From Pempheris klunzingeri (Eukaryota > Chordata > Actinopteri > Acropomatiformes > Pempheridae), in assembly GCF_042242105.1 (NCBI RefSeq), contig NC_092017.1, positions 18,004,432 through 18,068,431 of the forward strand: a stretch of 64,000 nt of DNA. The letters run 5' to 3'. The stretch's first letter is position 1. Every line of letters starts with the position of its first letter. The notes under the pieces were generated by a model. That model worked only from the letters and a program-made list of their open reading frames with translations, searched no databases and was not told where the DNA came from. A program made the position numbers and the translations under genes. Positions 27,513-38,403 of the stretch are shown here, piece after piece.

Positions 27513-27629
27513 TCCACATAGAAGACGTAGTAAACATGTTCGCCACGCAGGGCGCCATGTTGGAAAGCTTTTGCTAAAGCAGTGAAACAGACTAGAAAAC
27601 ATATATGAACAGAGAAATAGATAAATAAG

Positions 27630-27905
27630 GTTTAATTAAAAGCCAGACTAATAAGGTGGGTCTTGAGTTCGCTTTTGAAAATGTCTGCTGCCCTCAGGTC
27701 TTCAGGAAGGCTGTTCCAGGGATGTGAACCATGGTCATAAAAGGTTGTTTTCAGCGTGGGCTTCTGTTCTGACTTTGGGGATAATTAAAAGGCCACTACC
27801 AGAAGACCTCAGAGTTCTACGGGTTCATGGGCAAAAAGCAAACCAGAAAATGAAGCAGGACCAAGGCCATTACAAGCTTTATAAATCAATTAAAGAAAAT
27901 TTCAA
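27630..27905. repeat. Teleost interspersed repeat fragment
   Basis: Contains AAGGTGGGTCTTGAGTT, CAGGTCTTCAGGAAGGCTG and GGCCACTACCAGAAGACCTC, phrases I recall from a common fish repeat. The copy is decayed and carries no intact reading frame. Possibly the same insertion as the fragment at 27414. Confidence 0.45.
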
Positions 27906-29515
27906 GCATTTCAAAGTTGACCTTTGTTCCGTACGACAACCTAATGATGACAAACAACAGAATCCATCTGTATTGCACACCTGAAGCTCACTGATTATCT
28001 GTGTTAAAAAAAGATAAAAGATATGACATGTTCACCCACACATGTAAATTTGTGTTACTCAGACCGACGCTATCCATGAACGGATTACATCTCTCGACAC
28101 GCAAACAACATGAATATCATCGTACGTCCAACTCATTCCAGGCTTATAAAACCGGGAACGACTGGCGTGTTTGTATAAGGCTGTAAGAGCAATAGATTCA
28201 ATACACGCGTTGCACTGATGAAGCCGAGCACAGTGCGTTCTCCTCTGTTACAAACTTCCAAGAAATGTAAGGAACGTAAATTCTTATTCATAAGACCACA
28301 CATTAGCATAAAGACAGTGACTTCCTGTGTCACGCTGAAAAACAGGCCAACGGCAATGCCACTTCATAGTACATCTGTGCTATAGGACACCATGTACTTG
28401 ACAAAGATCCATTGTGAGGAGGACTGAGCAGTATACTCCCATTTAAAGAGGGCCCTATTTAGACCAGCTCTAAACAAATGAGATAAAGTATCTCTGTCCT
28501 CTCTCCTCTTAACAATGCCCTATTGCCTCGTGCTTCAAAGCGGTTTCATACTTACATTTTGGCATTTATTAGTCAAAAATATGAAATTAGAGGGTGGAAT
28601 CCCAGCACCCTCACTTCCCTGTACTATACTCCTATTACTTTTCATAAACCATCTTCCTTACATGATCAGACTGAGATAACAAAGTATAGCTAGGCAGCTT
28701 TTGACTTGATCAGCTAGATACTGAAGCTCATGTATCCGTGAGGACGACTGTGTTGAAAAAGGAAAAAAAAAAAAAACAGCAGGACAGCCCTCAAAGGTGA
28801 ACTCAGAAACAGAAAAGAAAGCACACTTGTCATTCTAGACGGCTGACATAACGCCACAGAGAAAAGCTAGCATGACCTCTGTCACTGATCAAGGCGGGGG
28901 GCAACAAATCTCTAAATGGAGGTATTCAGTGGTGCCATCATCAGTGCCTCCCGCCCAGGCACCTCCAGGAACAAAGATCCCTGTTCAGCCACAGGGGCCT
29001 TGGGATGACAGCATACTGCTGTCCCCTGTCTGGTGCTGTCACTGTCAGGAGAGACCTGTGCTGCAGCTCAGGGTCACATGAAGTCCTGTTGCTAGCGAGA
29101 GCTCAGGGGCAATATTACCATTCTGAGTGTCCCCCTGTCTGCACATTTCACAGTTTGGCCTGTATATTCTGTGTAAATGTAGCTTTTGTTTTTTCCATCT
29201 ACTTGCTTGTGCATCATTGCTACGTGTGTACTGAGCTTTGTTGTCTTTGTTTGAGCTGCTCGTGTCTTCCTGTACACTTGCCCTCGGCACTGTGCAAGTA
29301 CGTCGACAACAACTGGAAACACCTGATCAATAACGCTGATTAAGAGGCTGACATTTTAAAGCGCCGATAGGATTGTTTGTCAGTACGAAGAACCTTAAAG
29401 ACCTTATCAGCATGTGGTGAGATTTGCCTTTTAAGTCTGTATTGTTGCAAGACAAGAAAGCATCACTTACTGGAGATAGATCACAGACAACAGCACAAGA
29501 ATTATACAGTCGAGC

Positions 29516-29755
29516 TTCTAAAGCAGGGGTGTCAAACTCATTTTAGTTCAGGGACCAGTATAATCATCAGCATAACCTATAAATAACAAATGTTTCCCTT
29601 TGTTTTAGTGCAAAAAAGTACAAGTACATTCTGAAAATGTTCACCTTTAATGAACTGTCTTTTTACAAAACATTAATAACAATCTGAAATGTGTTTTCTC
29701 TGTTATTTCTACACTTTACAAAGTCATCCCGCCGTTTGACACCCCTGTTCTAAAG
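29516..29755. mobile_element. Non-autonomous hAT transposon (MITE) with 8-bp target duplication
   Basis: The element at 29524-29747 (224 bp) has perfect 14-bp terminal inverted repeats, CAGGGGTGTCAAAC and GTTTGACACCCCTG. It is flanked by an exact 8-bp duplication TTCTAAAG at 29516-29523 and 29748-29755. Eight-base duplications and CAGGG-type ends are hallmarks of hAT elements. It is too short to code for a transposase. The interior A/T-rich sequence matches a common fish repeat that begins the same way. Confidence 0.9.
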
Positions 29756-30592
29756 TCTCTCCATTTCCATCAAGGAGGTTCACATCCCCATAATCTCTTC
29801 ACCTTTGCAGTGGGCACTTACAAGGTACAAACCAACTGAATTTGCAGGAACAATATATGAAGAGCTTTTAATGTCTGTGGGAGCCCCTTGCATGTTTGCT
29901 GATTCTGGAGCGACTTCGACTCTGAGGGGAAATGCAGGTTCACATCACCAGAAGTACTCCGCATGCGGATCCTTACGTAAAGAAGACTGCCTATTACCCG
30001 AGGCACCATGACACCAAAAGACTACCTGGCTGAGACTGCCACCTGGTGGAAAAAGCGGTTTGCCACCCATCAGTTATTTTCAGCTGTCTTAACAGTAATA
30101 AGGCATTTGTAAGGGTGCAACAAAGGTTACATAATGTTTAATCCAAGATGTGAATGTTTGGGTTGGACAACACTTTTTAGCTTGAGCTTACAATTTTGAC
30201 CATCTTCCATCCAACTCCAGAGTTTATTATTTGCCCATTCCCTTTAATGTCAGCTGGGTTAGACACCATTCTAAACACATTTCACCATAACGTGGTAAAA
30301 TTCAACAGCGCCACAAATCACAGCCTCCGTAATTACTGGAGAGAAAAATTAACTGACAGTTTGAAAAGAATTTAATAAGCTCTACAACAGGGAGAAGTCA
30401 TTGCAGGGCTCTTGTAACGCATTCGATGCAGTTTGCGGCATTAAACAAATGAGCAAATCTGTAAGTGTGCCATACTTGGCAGCTGTGTTCAACAGGGACC
30501 AGCAGTTCCATATTCAGGAATGATACTTATTCAGCATTTCAGACAGACATGTGTGCAAAGAGGACAGTTTTAAAAATCACCACCTACAAGAT

Positions 30593-31278
30593 TTTATTTA
30601 ATCGTGTGAAAATCTTGAGATTCTCAGATGGGAAAAAATTAGTCAATGCACTACAAATATTTTATGTTACATAGATAAGAGGTCACTCATCCTCTGTGAC
30701 TCTCGACACACACTGTGCCCCTCCAAACAAACATGACACAACATCTTTGCCATATTCTTAACACCCACCTCTGACCGCACTGACCGAAATCTTCTATCAA
30801 AATATGCTTTGCACATTACAGTAAAACTTGGCACCTAAAGCAAACTAAATGACAAATAAAATAAAAACAAAACATATGGATACAAGTGTATTTGTTTTTA
30901 CAAAAGGTAAAATTAAATCATACAAACTGTTTAAATTTACACGATGTATCTGACAAAAGACGAGCATATTTTTCACAGCAAACTTGTTTGCCAGACCCAT
31001 TCCATTTTACTCCTTCGGAAAAGCAAGTAAGCTAATGAGGGCAAGAGGTGCAGGTTTGCATTAGGGACATTCAGTGCTATCATGTAGCACTTTATCTGAG
31101 AAGGTCGAAAGTACCAGTCTGGCACAGAAGGGCGGGAAAAGGTTTGAGGGGTCTAAATAAAGGGCTAAAATGCCCGTTAACAGTTAAATATATATCAATG
31201 ACGCTTTCTGGAATGTCCAAAAGCTCTGAAAAGTGATGAAACCAGAGTCCATTCAAAAAGTAAAACAGACTAAAGGAT
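30593..31278 (-). other. ncl: ncl 3' UTR (extent uncertain)
   Basis: Sequence after the ncl stop, on the minus strand. The first canonical AATAAA is at 30593-30598 (TTTATT on the plus strand). Variant signals occur closer to the stop (AGTAAA near 31006, GATAAA near 31091), so the mature 3' UTR may be much shorter. Confidence 0.45.
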
Positions 31279-34200
31279 TTAGTCATCAAACTTGATTTTC
31301 TTCCCCTGGGGTTTGGCTCCAAATCCACCGCCACCTCTTCCGCCTAAAAAGGAGAACAAGAGCAATTTAAGTTCACTGGCCGGTTCCACTTCAACTCAGC
31401 CCCCCCCCCCATTTAGGCCAAACAAATGTGCATGTCTTTTACCTCCAAAGCCACCACGTCCGCGTCCACCTCCGCGAGGGCCTCCCCTTCCGCCCCCTCT
31501 GCCGCCACCGCCGCGGCCGCCGAAGCCTCCAAAACCGCCGCGGCCTCCTCTACCGCCGCCGCGGCCGCCAAATCCTCCACCGAATCCTCCGCCACCGCGA
31601 CCTCCACGGAAGCCGCCCTCCCCTTTGGGCTTGGCGTAGTCCAGGGTCACCTTGCTGCCATCGATTTCGCCATCATCCATGGCCTCCTTTGCTGCCTTGC
31701 AGTCCTCCTCGCTGTCGAAGTCCACAAAGCCAAAGCTGAGGGGGAAAGCAGACAGAGGAGCTTAGTTTTACATCCCTGAAAAGCAACTTGGAAACACTGA
31801 GGTGTTGGTTGAAATAATCTAAATCAAATTAGAAAAGTGTTTTAGCATTTAACCTATGAAAGTATGGCTGCATTTCACAATACTGTATGTTCCATCCACC
31901 CGAATTGTGTTGAAGGTAGCTGCCTGTTTAACTGCAAGTTTGCTTTACTTCTCATGCGAATCCGCTCACTGTCACTACTGGACAGAGTGGTGCTCACGAG
32001 AAGAGTAGAGAATAGCCAGAGAGAATAGTTAATATTCAAAACGTACCCTTTTGATGAGCCTGTGTCTCTGTCTGTGACTATCCTGGCTGCTGCGGCGCCC
32101 TCGAATGCATCCTTGAGGGTCTGATCTGTTGTGTCCTCTGAAAGACCCTTGACGAAGAGGGTTTTGGTCGGACCTTGTAGCAGAGAGATGTCATTATTAA
32201 AACCTTGAGATTTTGAGACCAGGAATAACAGATACTTCAGGCACGATGCACAGACTAGATCAGGACTTGACTATCTTGGATTCCTCACAGAGTTTCAGGA
32301 GATCAAGTTTTCATCACATCTGGCCTTGCTGACAAACTGAGGGCATTTCGTTAAGTCTGAAGACCTACCCGAGTTTCCTCTGCCGCCATCTCTGCCGCCG
32401 CTGTTCTGGCTGTACTCCAGTCGGATCGACCGGCCTTCGATGTCTGTGTTGTTGAGGTTTTCCAGGGCGTCTTTAGCGTCGTCCGTGCTCTCAAACTCAA
32501 CAAAGGCAAAACTATGGAAAGAAGCATAACATTAGTAAAGGGGGAAAAAAAAAAATAGATAGAAAGACATGGGTAAACCTTTTCTACATTTCTACTTGTT
32601 GCACAACAGACATAAGCAACACCCATATGAAAGAAGAGTGAGCCTGTTCTAACTGTGCATTGGCTCTGCTTCTCGTGCGAATCCATGCAGAATCAAGGGT
32701 AAGATTAAGAGGAGCTCATGAGAAGGTGGAGCAGTTTGAGCTAAACGCTAGAGTTTTGGGGTTTAGAAAAATCCTCCTAGACCCATCAATGTAGTTATCC
32801 TGTGCCACACACACACACTTACCCTTTAGGTCTGCCATCTCTCTGTGGAATCCTTATGGAGACGGCCTTCTCAAATGTGGATTGCAGGACTTCCTCTGTT
32901 GCACTGAAGGCCAGATTATTCACTACCAGTGTTTTACAGGCTGCTGCCGTGCCTACAGGAGAGAAGAGGAAAGGAGACAGGTGAGATATAAACATTTTTG
33001 CTACAATCAAGAAGAAATTATTTCACACCTGCTAAAGTCACATCATAGCTTTACAAAATGCTCAAAAGAGGTGCTTTACCTGCCACCTTGGCCCCTTTCT
33101 GGCTCTTTTCTCCCACATAGTCGACCATGATGGACCTCCCCTGTACGTCGGCGCCCTGGGCCTCCTCCAGCATCTTCTCTGCTTCAGCCTCAGTTTTGAA
33201 CTCGATGTAAGCAATGCTGTCAAAAGGGAAAAGGGATTGGTGATCTATGTCATCCGGACGAAAAATAAGAAGTTACTTCACGATTAAGTGCTGGCTGGTC
33301 CTTACCCTCTGTTTGAACCATTCTGGCCTTGAGGTAACCTCACGTCAACTGCGTCTTCAAAGACTTCCTTCAGGTCATCAGCCGTTGCAGAGAAGGGAAG
33401 GTTTTTTACAAACAGAGTCCGTGCATCCCGCTCTGTGGGAAAAATGTCAAGATCAGTATGGGTATCAGGACTGTTTTTCAGTCTCAACCTGTCAAAGTTT
33501 ACTGCCTGGCAATGTCCCTGTAGCTCCCCTCTTCTTCATAGATGAACACATTGAGAAAATCTGTCAAGGCAAAACCTCAGACTCCACCAAATCCATAAAA
33601 TGCAAGAATGTCACAGCGATTGAGGATAGAACCGGCAGACAACAATACACACCGGTACCGAAGACATAGCACTGCATTTAGTTTTCCTCCGTACATTACA
33701 CACATGAGTACTAAACAACATCATGTATGCCAAGAAATGGAGGGTGTGTGTTTTTTTTTTGTTTTTTTTAAACTTTCCTAGACATGCACCCTGATGGAGG
33801 CATCCGTTACCTTTCTTGCCCTCCTGTGAGCTGTCTTTGCTTCGGGCCTTGTCCAACTTCAGCTCCTGACCCATGACCTTCTTGCCATTGAGCTCCAGTG
33901 CCTTCTGCATGTCCTCCTCAGATGCAAAGTCCACATACCCAAATTTCCTGTGGAGGCGAGTTGTGCAAGAACCATTAGACATTCCTATAAGTTTTTAGTT
34001 TTTATAATCTAAAAACCCCCATGTTCAGGTATTGGAAATTGTACATTTAAAAAAATGGTACATTACAGAGTAGTGACTGTCAGTATATACAGGTGAGTGA
34101 AGTAAGGTTGCTTACTTGGATCCTCCTAACCGGACATCTGCAACTTCAAGGCTGTTCTTGGAGAAGAATTTCCGCAAGGCTGCTTTGATTTCTTCAAAGT

Positions 34201-37200
34201 CTTTGTTTGCGTTCAAGTTTCCAACAAACAGGCAGAATCCTGGTAAATGGGATAGTAAATTTCCATTGAGTTTTTTTGGGGGGGTAAAAACATGAATCCT
34301 ATCAGTTATACCAGACCATTCAGAATAATAGAAGGTGACATCACACATCAGTATTAAGTCCCTTGTTGATCATCATAACAATGTTAAAATGTGATTGATG
34401 ACTCAGTGCATTTGCTCCTACCATCGCCTTCTGACTTTGCTTTCTTGGCAGGAGGTGCGTCCTTGCTCTCTGCCTTCCTTTTTGCAGGAGTCACGGGGGC
34501 TTCTGTTGAGACAGGAGTGTTGCATCATCTTTAAGTCAGACATCAGTTCAGCCATGACAGACAAAAAGTAGTCTAGAACAGGCAGATTAACTAAATGCAT
34601 AGTATACTGAATCTGCATTCATTAAAAGGGCTTTAATAGACAATATCTAAAACCATTAATTTACCAGTGCTTGGCCAAATGTATTTAACAACCATGAAAC
34701 TGACACCCTCAATTACCGCCACAAATAAAACCTTCAACTATAAGAACTGACCGACCCAGTCCCATTTTACAATGGATTATGAGAATGTCCATATTGAAAT
34801 GTAACAGTTTTTTATTGACCCATTCATTTGAATCAGGTGTGTTGGAGCAGGGAAGCATCTAAAACATGCAGGGCAGAGGCCTGGACTGAGAAACACAGCT
34901 CTCTGCAAATGTATTTTATGTAGAGGAAATGGTGGCACGGCATTATGCTGACTGCATATAGCAGGCAAGTAAACAGGCATGGCGGTAAGAACAAAATTGG
35001 CCAGTGCACCGATGTAATGAATCGACAACAATTTTGCGTGTGCCAAGTTACATTTCTATGGACATTAGTGAATAGTCCAATTAGTTATAATCATTCAAGT
35101 CGGCCATTTTAACGTGCCCTTTGACAGGTGGTTGGAAAAAAGTACACACTGACACGGAGGAGTGACATGCATCCTTGAACATGTGTAATAAATTAGCTTG
35201 ATTGAATATGTTTTGGTAGATGAACCATACATTATCCCCCATCAATAAAACTCACCCTCTTCGTCATCATCATCATCCTCGTCGTCATCATCCTCTTCGT
35301 CGTCGTCGTCATCCTCCTCCTCTGACTCTTCCTTGGCCTTGACCATGCCTGCTTTCTTTGCTTTTGCGGCAACTGGAGCAGGAGTGGTGTCCATCTCCTC
35401 TTCAGAGTCTGGGGAGCCACAAACATTGTTTAGTTATCAGCGTCATGGTGACCAAATTCAAACCACTGATTGTCTGCTATTGACCTGCATCAGATTCATA
35501 CAAAGGTGACATCATACGGAATCAGTATTAAGTCCCTTGTTGATCATCATATACTCTTATCTTTGGTGATAAGTCTGTGTGTAGTCACCGACTTGGGGGC
35601 TACAGTCACAGAACACACAGTCTAAAAAAAATAAACGCAATGAAAGATTGTAGCTAACCATCTTCATCGTCGTCATCCTCATCCTCAGACTCCTCTTTGG
35701 CAACCTTGGCCTTAGCAGCTGTTTTGGCAGCTGGTTTGGCAGGAGTAGCCTTCTTGGGAGGGGGGGCCTCTTCTTCTGATTCGTCGTCGTCCTCTTCAGA
35801 GGACTCCTTTGCAGGTGGAGCCTTCACTGGGGGCTTAGCAGCAGGCTTGGCTGCTTTCTTGGGTGGTGGAGTCTCCTCTTCAGATTCATCTAGACAATGC
35901 AAAGATAATCATCATTACTTTTGCTAGTAATCTGAGGTAATCTGCAAAACCCTCGGCAGACTCTGCCAAAAAGGCATGAAATGCGAGAATGTCACAGTGA
36001 TTGAGGATAGAACCGGCAGACAACAATACACACCGGTACCGAAGACATAGCACTGCATTTAGTTTTCCTCCGTACATTACACACATGAGTACTAAACAAC
36101 ATCATGTATGCCAAGAAATGGAGGGTGAGTTGAAACTCTTTAACCAATTGTTATGACTTTAAGGCTAGCACAAGTACAATCTTGCAAGCCTTTAAAGGTA
36201 ATCAAGTTTCAAATTAAACATGGATTCTATCCTCTGCGATGCCAAGCTGTGTCTTACCATCATCCTCATCGTCATCATCCTCCGACTCCTCAGCCTTTGC
36301 AGGGGCTGCCTTGGGTTTAGCCGGTGTTGCTTTGGCAGGGGTCTTTTTTGGTGGGGGGGCCTCCTCCTCAGACTCCTCCTCTATAGGTTGAGTGACAAAG
36401 TACAAAATTTCATCACACAATATTTGAAGGTGGTGTAGGATGCAGCCATGTTTACAGTAAATGATTATCAACCTGTTACCCGGCCTGCCTTTATATACCT
36501 ACAAAGTCTCCACGTTTCTGTAGGATTTACGATATTGCACTGCTACAATTAAGGATTCAAAGAAAATTCACTTTGTATCCGGTCATGTCTGACCAATGCT
36601 TAATTCATTTAAAGGCCAGGATCAGTGCGTCACCATTTCCTTGCATTTTTTTTTTTTAATATATATTTCGGTCTTTACAGACTGGGAAACTGCAATCTTC
36701 AACACAAGCTACCTCATGAATGCAATGTCAGACACTCACAGATGTGGTAGTATTGAGCACAAATCCTATTGGTTCAGTTCCATGATATGAAACTCATGAG
36801 TCACGTGACATGTTAAATTTCCACAGATGTTAGTGATGCATTTCATTGCAGTCTGATCTAATCTATACCAAATCTAAAGGCAGAAGCAGGTCGGTTTCCT
36901 TTTTAATCCAACTCACAGGTAGGCTATATTTCATTGCTTACCAGAATCATCATCATCGTCGTCGTCATCCTCCTCACTCTCTGCTTTTTTAGCAACAGTG
37001 CCATTTTTCACTTTGGCTGGTGTGGCTTTAGCCGGTGTGGCTTTCTTCACCACTTTAGGTGGAGGAGTCTTAAAAGAAAAAACACACAACTTAAAATCTA
37101 CATATTTAGATTACTTTTAATTTGCAGAAATACCCTATAATACTTAAAAACTAGGGCAAACTCAAATATACTGTACCGCTTCCTCCTCATCGCTGCTGTC

Positions 37201-38324
37201 CTCTTCACTAGATTCCTCCTCCACTTCTTTGGGGGGTGGAGGGGCTTTCTTTTTCTGGGTTGTTTGCTTGTTTGCTGCCTGAGAGGAAAAGAACACAAAG
37301 CAAATTTAGAATTGATTTAAAAAAAATATATGTTTGCTGGGACTAGTTAAAGCGCATGTTTAGCTGCAGAATCAGATCTAAAAGGGTATGGTGCTCCGTG
37401 TTAGCCGAGATGGGGGTTTACACCATGCGGTGCTCCAAAGGCAAAAACACAAGAACCCTTATCTACCAAAACTGGTGATTTAATCAATATAACAGTGGTC
37501 TAGGTGGGTTAAACTTGAGTCGGGTCTAATTATAGCCGTGTCTGAGCGGTAATCTGGTCTGCCTTTTCACCTCGTGTGTCACTCAGAGCAGGCGCACAAC
37601 CCACGTGGAGCTCAGGAGGTCGGGCTGCTAGCATGTTGGCTAATTTTGCCGTTTGCACACAAGCATTTAAACCCACCACGAAGGACGACCAATGAAGGAG
37701 GCGCAATCTGTTGTACATCAAACTGGTATCGCCAGTTAGAAGGGAAACACTGAATAATTACAATGCAAACACTTAGAAGGAACGATCTGTATTTAAACTG
37801 GCTAACGCTAACAATTACCCAAATACACGACAGCTAAGGAAGAACACACATTTCACCTCTTATTATATCTTAATTGCTCGTATTATTCGTCAAGCTTGTG
37901 TGATATGCAATTTGAACCCATCTGCTCTTCCGTGCACATATAAACTCAATGCTTAAGTCGAGAACGCGCACGAATGCCATTTTGAGTTAGCTGTTAGCAT
38001 TAGCTTTTAGCAGGCCAGGCCACAAACCCAACAGTAAGGAACAAACATGGCCGATCTAACCCGAGAATAACGTCTCGAACAAGGGCAACGATACTATGAT
38101 TTTTTCGACCAAGCGGGCTCTTCCGTAAACGGTGTAATTAATGGACACAACGCATCAACCGTGAGGCACCACCAGGCATTTCCCGTTTCGTTTTTCTCAC
38201 AAACGCAGCAACTTCTTCCTACAGGCCTCGTGCGTAAACACAGCGTTCAGCCGCAAACGCTTTAACAAACCCCCCCAAAAAATAAACGAACGTAACTTAA
38301 TCTTACCTTTGCTAACTTCACCAT
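31279..38324 (-). CDS. ncl: Nucleolin
   Basis: Sixteen coding exons in gene order: 38307-38324, 37177-37278, 36942-37068, 36258-36380, 35659-35889, 35256-35408, 34422-34502, 34116-34239, 33811-33947, 33306-33432, 33080-33216, 32823-32952, 32369-32511, 32047-32173, 31443-31735 and 31279-31343. They sum to 2118 nt, 705 residues plus TAA, with every phase agreeing; human nucleolin has 710. Start MVKLAK and end KPQGKKIKFDD fit the family. Layout: residues about 7-278 alternate Asp/Glu runs with Lys/Pro TPAK-type repeats; four RRMs at about 280-360, 368-450, 456-540 and 546-625, with RNP2/RNP1 pairs CLFVGNL/KFGYVDF, TLFVKNL/IAYIEF, TLVVNNL/FAFVEF and TLFVKGL/FGFVDF; then a Gly/Arg/Phe-rich GAR tail. 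Known role: major nucleolar protein for rRNA transcription and pre-rRNA processing. Seven introns host snoRNAs, linking host and guide output. Confidence 0.97.
31881..32005 (-). ncRNA. SNORA75/U23-like H/ACA snoRNA, copy B (ncl intron 14)
   Basis: Shares with the other ncl copy and with remembered human U23 the segment GGATTCGCATGAGAAG followed by an A-rich hinge and CAGTTAAACAGG. The 5' hairpin closes with CTTCTCGTG pairing to CATGAGAAG, and an H box AAAGCA follows. The 3' hairpin and ACA box are less clear: ACAGTA gives the end used here, while an AAATGC box slightly further on is an alternative. It may be a diverged or decaying copy. The human gene also sits in an NCL intron. Confidence 0.65.
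32256..32321 (-). ncRNA. snord20: SNORD20 (U20) C/D box snoRNA (ncl intron 13)
   Basis: C box GTGATGA at 32311-32317 and D box CTGA at 32260-32263, closed by an AGAT/ATCT terminal stem. Directly upstream of the D box the guide AGATAGTCAAGT is complementary to 18S rRNA ACUUGACUAUCU. The fifth base upstream of the D box then selects a U that matches the known U20 target (human 18S U1804). Human SNORD20 also lies in an NCL intron. Confidence 0.88.
32594..32727 (-). ncRNA. snora75: SNORA75 (U23) H/ACA snoRNA, copy A (ncl intron 12)
   Basis: About 134 nt. The 5' hairpin pairs CTTCTCATG with CACGAGAAG around the conserved GGATTCGCACGAGAAG block known from human U23. The 3' hairpin pairs TGCACA with TGTGCA and is followed by ACA plus three bases (ACAAGT), the expected 3' end. 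The H box region AGAGCC fits ANANNA except at the last base. Human U23 is also encoded in an NCL intron. Confidence 0.85.
33606..33745 (-). ncRNA. H/ACA snoRNA of unknown name, copy 1 (ncl intron 9)
   Basis: 140 nt with full H/ACA architecture. The 5' hairpin has a basal stem CCTCC/GGAGG and an upper stem GCATACATGA/TCATGTGTGT, separated by an open internal loop of pocket type. The hinge has an ANANNA H box, AAACTA, within AAAACTAAA. The 3' hairpin has a basal stem CAGTG/CGCTG (one G-U pair) and an upper stem ACCGG/CCGGT. The ACA box is ACATTC, with ACA three bases from the end. I do not recognise it as a named snoRNA. It differs from copy 2 at one base. Confidence 0.8.
34316..34380 (-). ncRNA. 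snord82: SNORD82 (U82) C/D box snoRNA, copy a (ncl intron 7)
   Basis: C box ATGATGA at 34370-34376, guide AAGGGACTTAATA, D' box CTGA, C' box GTGATGT and D box CTGA at 34320-34323; CATT/AATG can close the ends. The guide is complementary to 18S rRNA AUUAAGUCCCU. The fifth base before D' points to the A methylated by human SNORD82 (18S A1678). Human SNORD82 also lies in an NCL intron. Confidence 0.88.
34812..34896. repeat. Decayed teleost repeat fragment in ncl intron 6
   Basis: Contains GAATCAGGTGTGTTGGAGCA and CATCTAAAACATGCAGGGCA, phrases seen in a common fish DNA-transposon-like repeat. Ends and target duplication are not visible. Confidence 0.4.
35487..35554 (-). ncRNA. snord82: SNORD82 (U82) C/D box snoRNA, copy b (ncl intron 5)
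   Basis: C box ATGATGA at 35544-35550, the same guide CAACAAGGGACTTAATACTGA including D', C' box ATGATGT and D box CTGA at 35490-35493. The 18S-guiding half is identical to copy a, while the part before D has diverged. By position this is the likelier counterpart of human SNORD82, which I recall being in NCL intron 5. Confidence 0.85.
35987..36126 (-). ncRNA. H/ACA snoRNA of unknown name, copy 2 (ncl intron 4)
   Basis: 140 nt, identical to the intron 9 copy except for one base (here CACTG in the basal 3' stem, giving a Watson-Crick pair in place of the G-U pair). Same hairpin-hinge-hairpin-tail layout with H box and ACATTC tail. Flanks outside the snoRNA match only weakly. Confidence 0.8.
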
Positions 38325-38403
38325 GGTTGGTTGTAGTGTGTTTCTAACGAAACACAAAGACCTGGACGTTTGAAGACAAGTGACTAAAGCGCTAATGCGT
38401 ACA

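Larger units (their letters stand above)
24830..29515. other. Intergenic region between b3gnt7 and ncl, with repeat fragments
   Basis: The two neighbouring genes converge here. I see no gene. Interspersed repeat fragments lie at 27414-27512 and about 27630-27905. Confidence 0.7.

Noticed and set aside
31292..31779. Overlapping Pro/Ala/Ser-rich plus-strand ORFs across the ncl GAR region
   Set aside because: They are antisense shadows of the Gly/Arg-rich exon 15 and final exon of ncl, whose splice signals and phases are consistent on the minus strand.
34503..34540. GATGATG near the 3' end of ncl intron 6 as a C box
   Set aside because: No CTGA D box follows within the intron and the spacing to the acceptor is too short.
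35256..36380. GAT/GAG-rich runs in ncl exons as simple microsatellites
   Set aside because: They are coding acidic tracts of nucleolin, bounded by in-phase splice sites.
36381..36941. Possible C/D snoRNA in ncl intron 3 (GTGATGA near 36408-36416)
   Set aside because: The C box sits about 30 bases from the splice acceptor and no D box follows before the exon.
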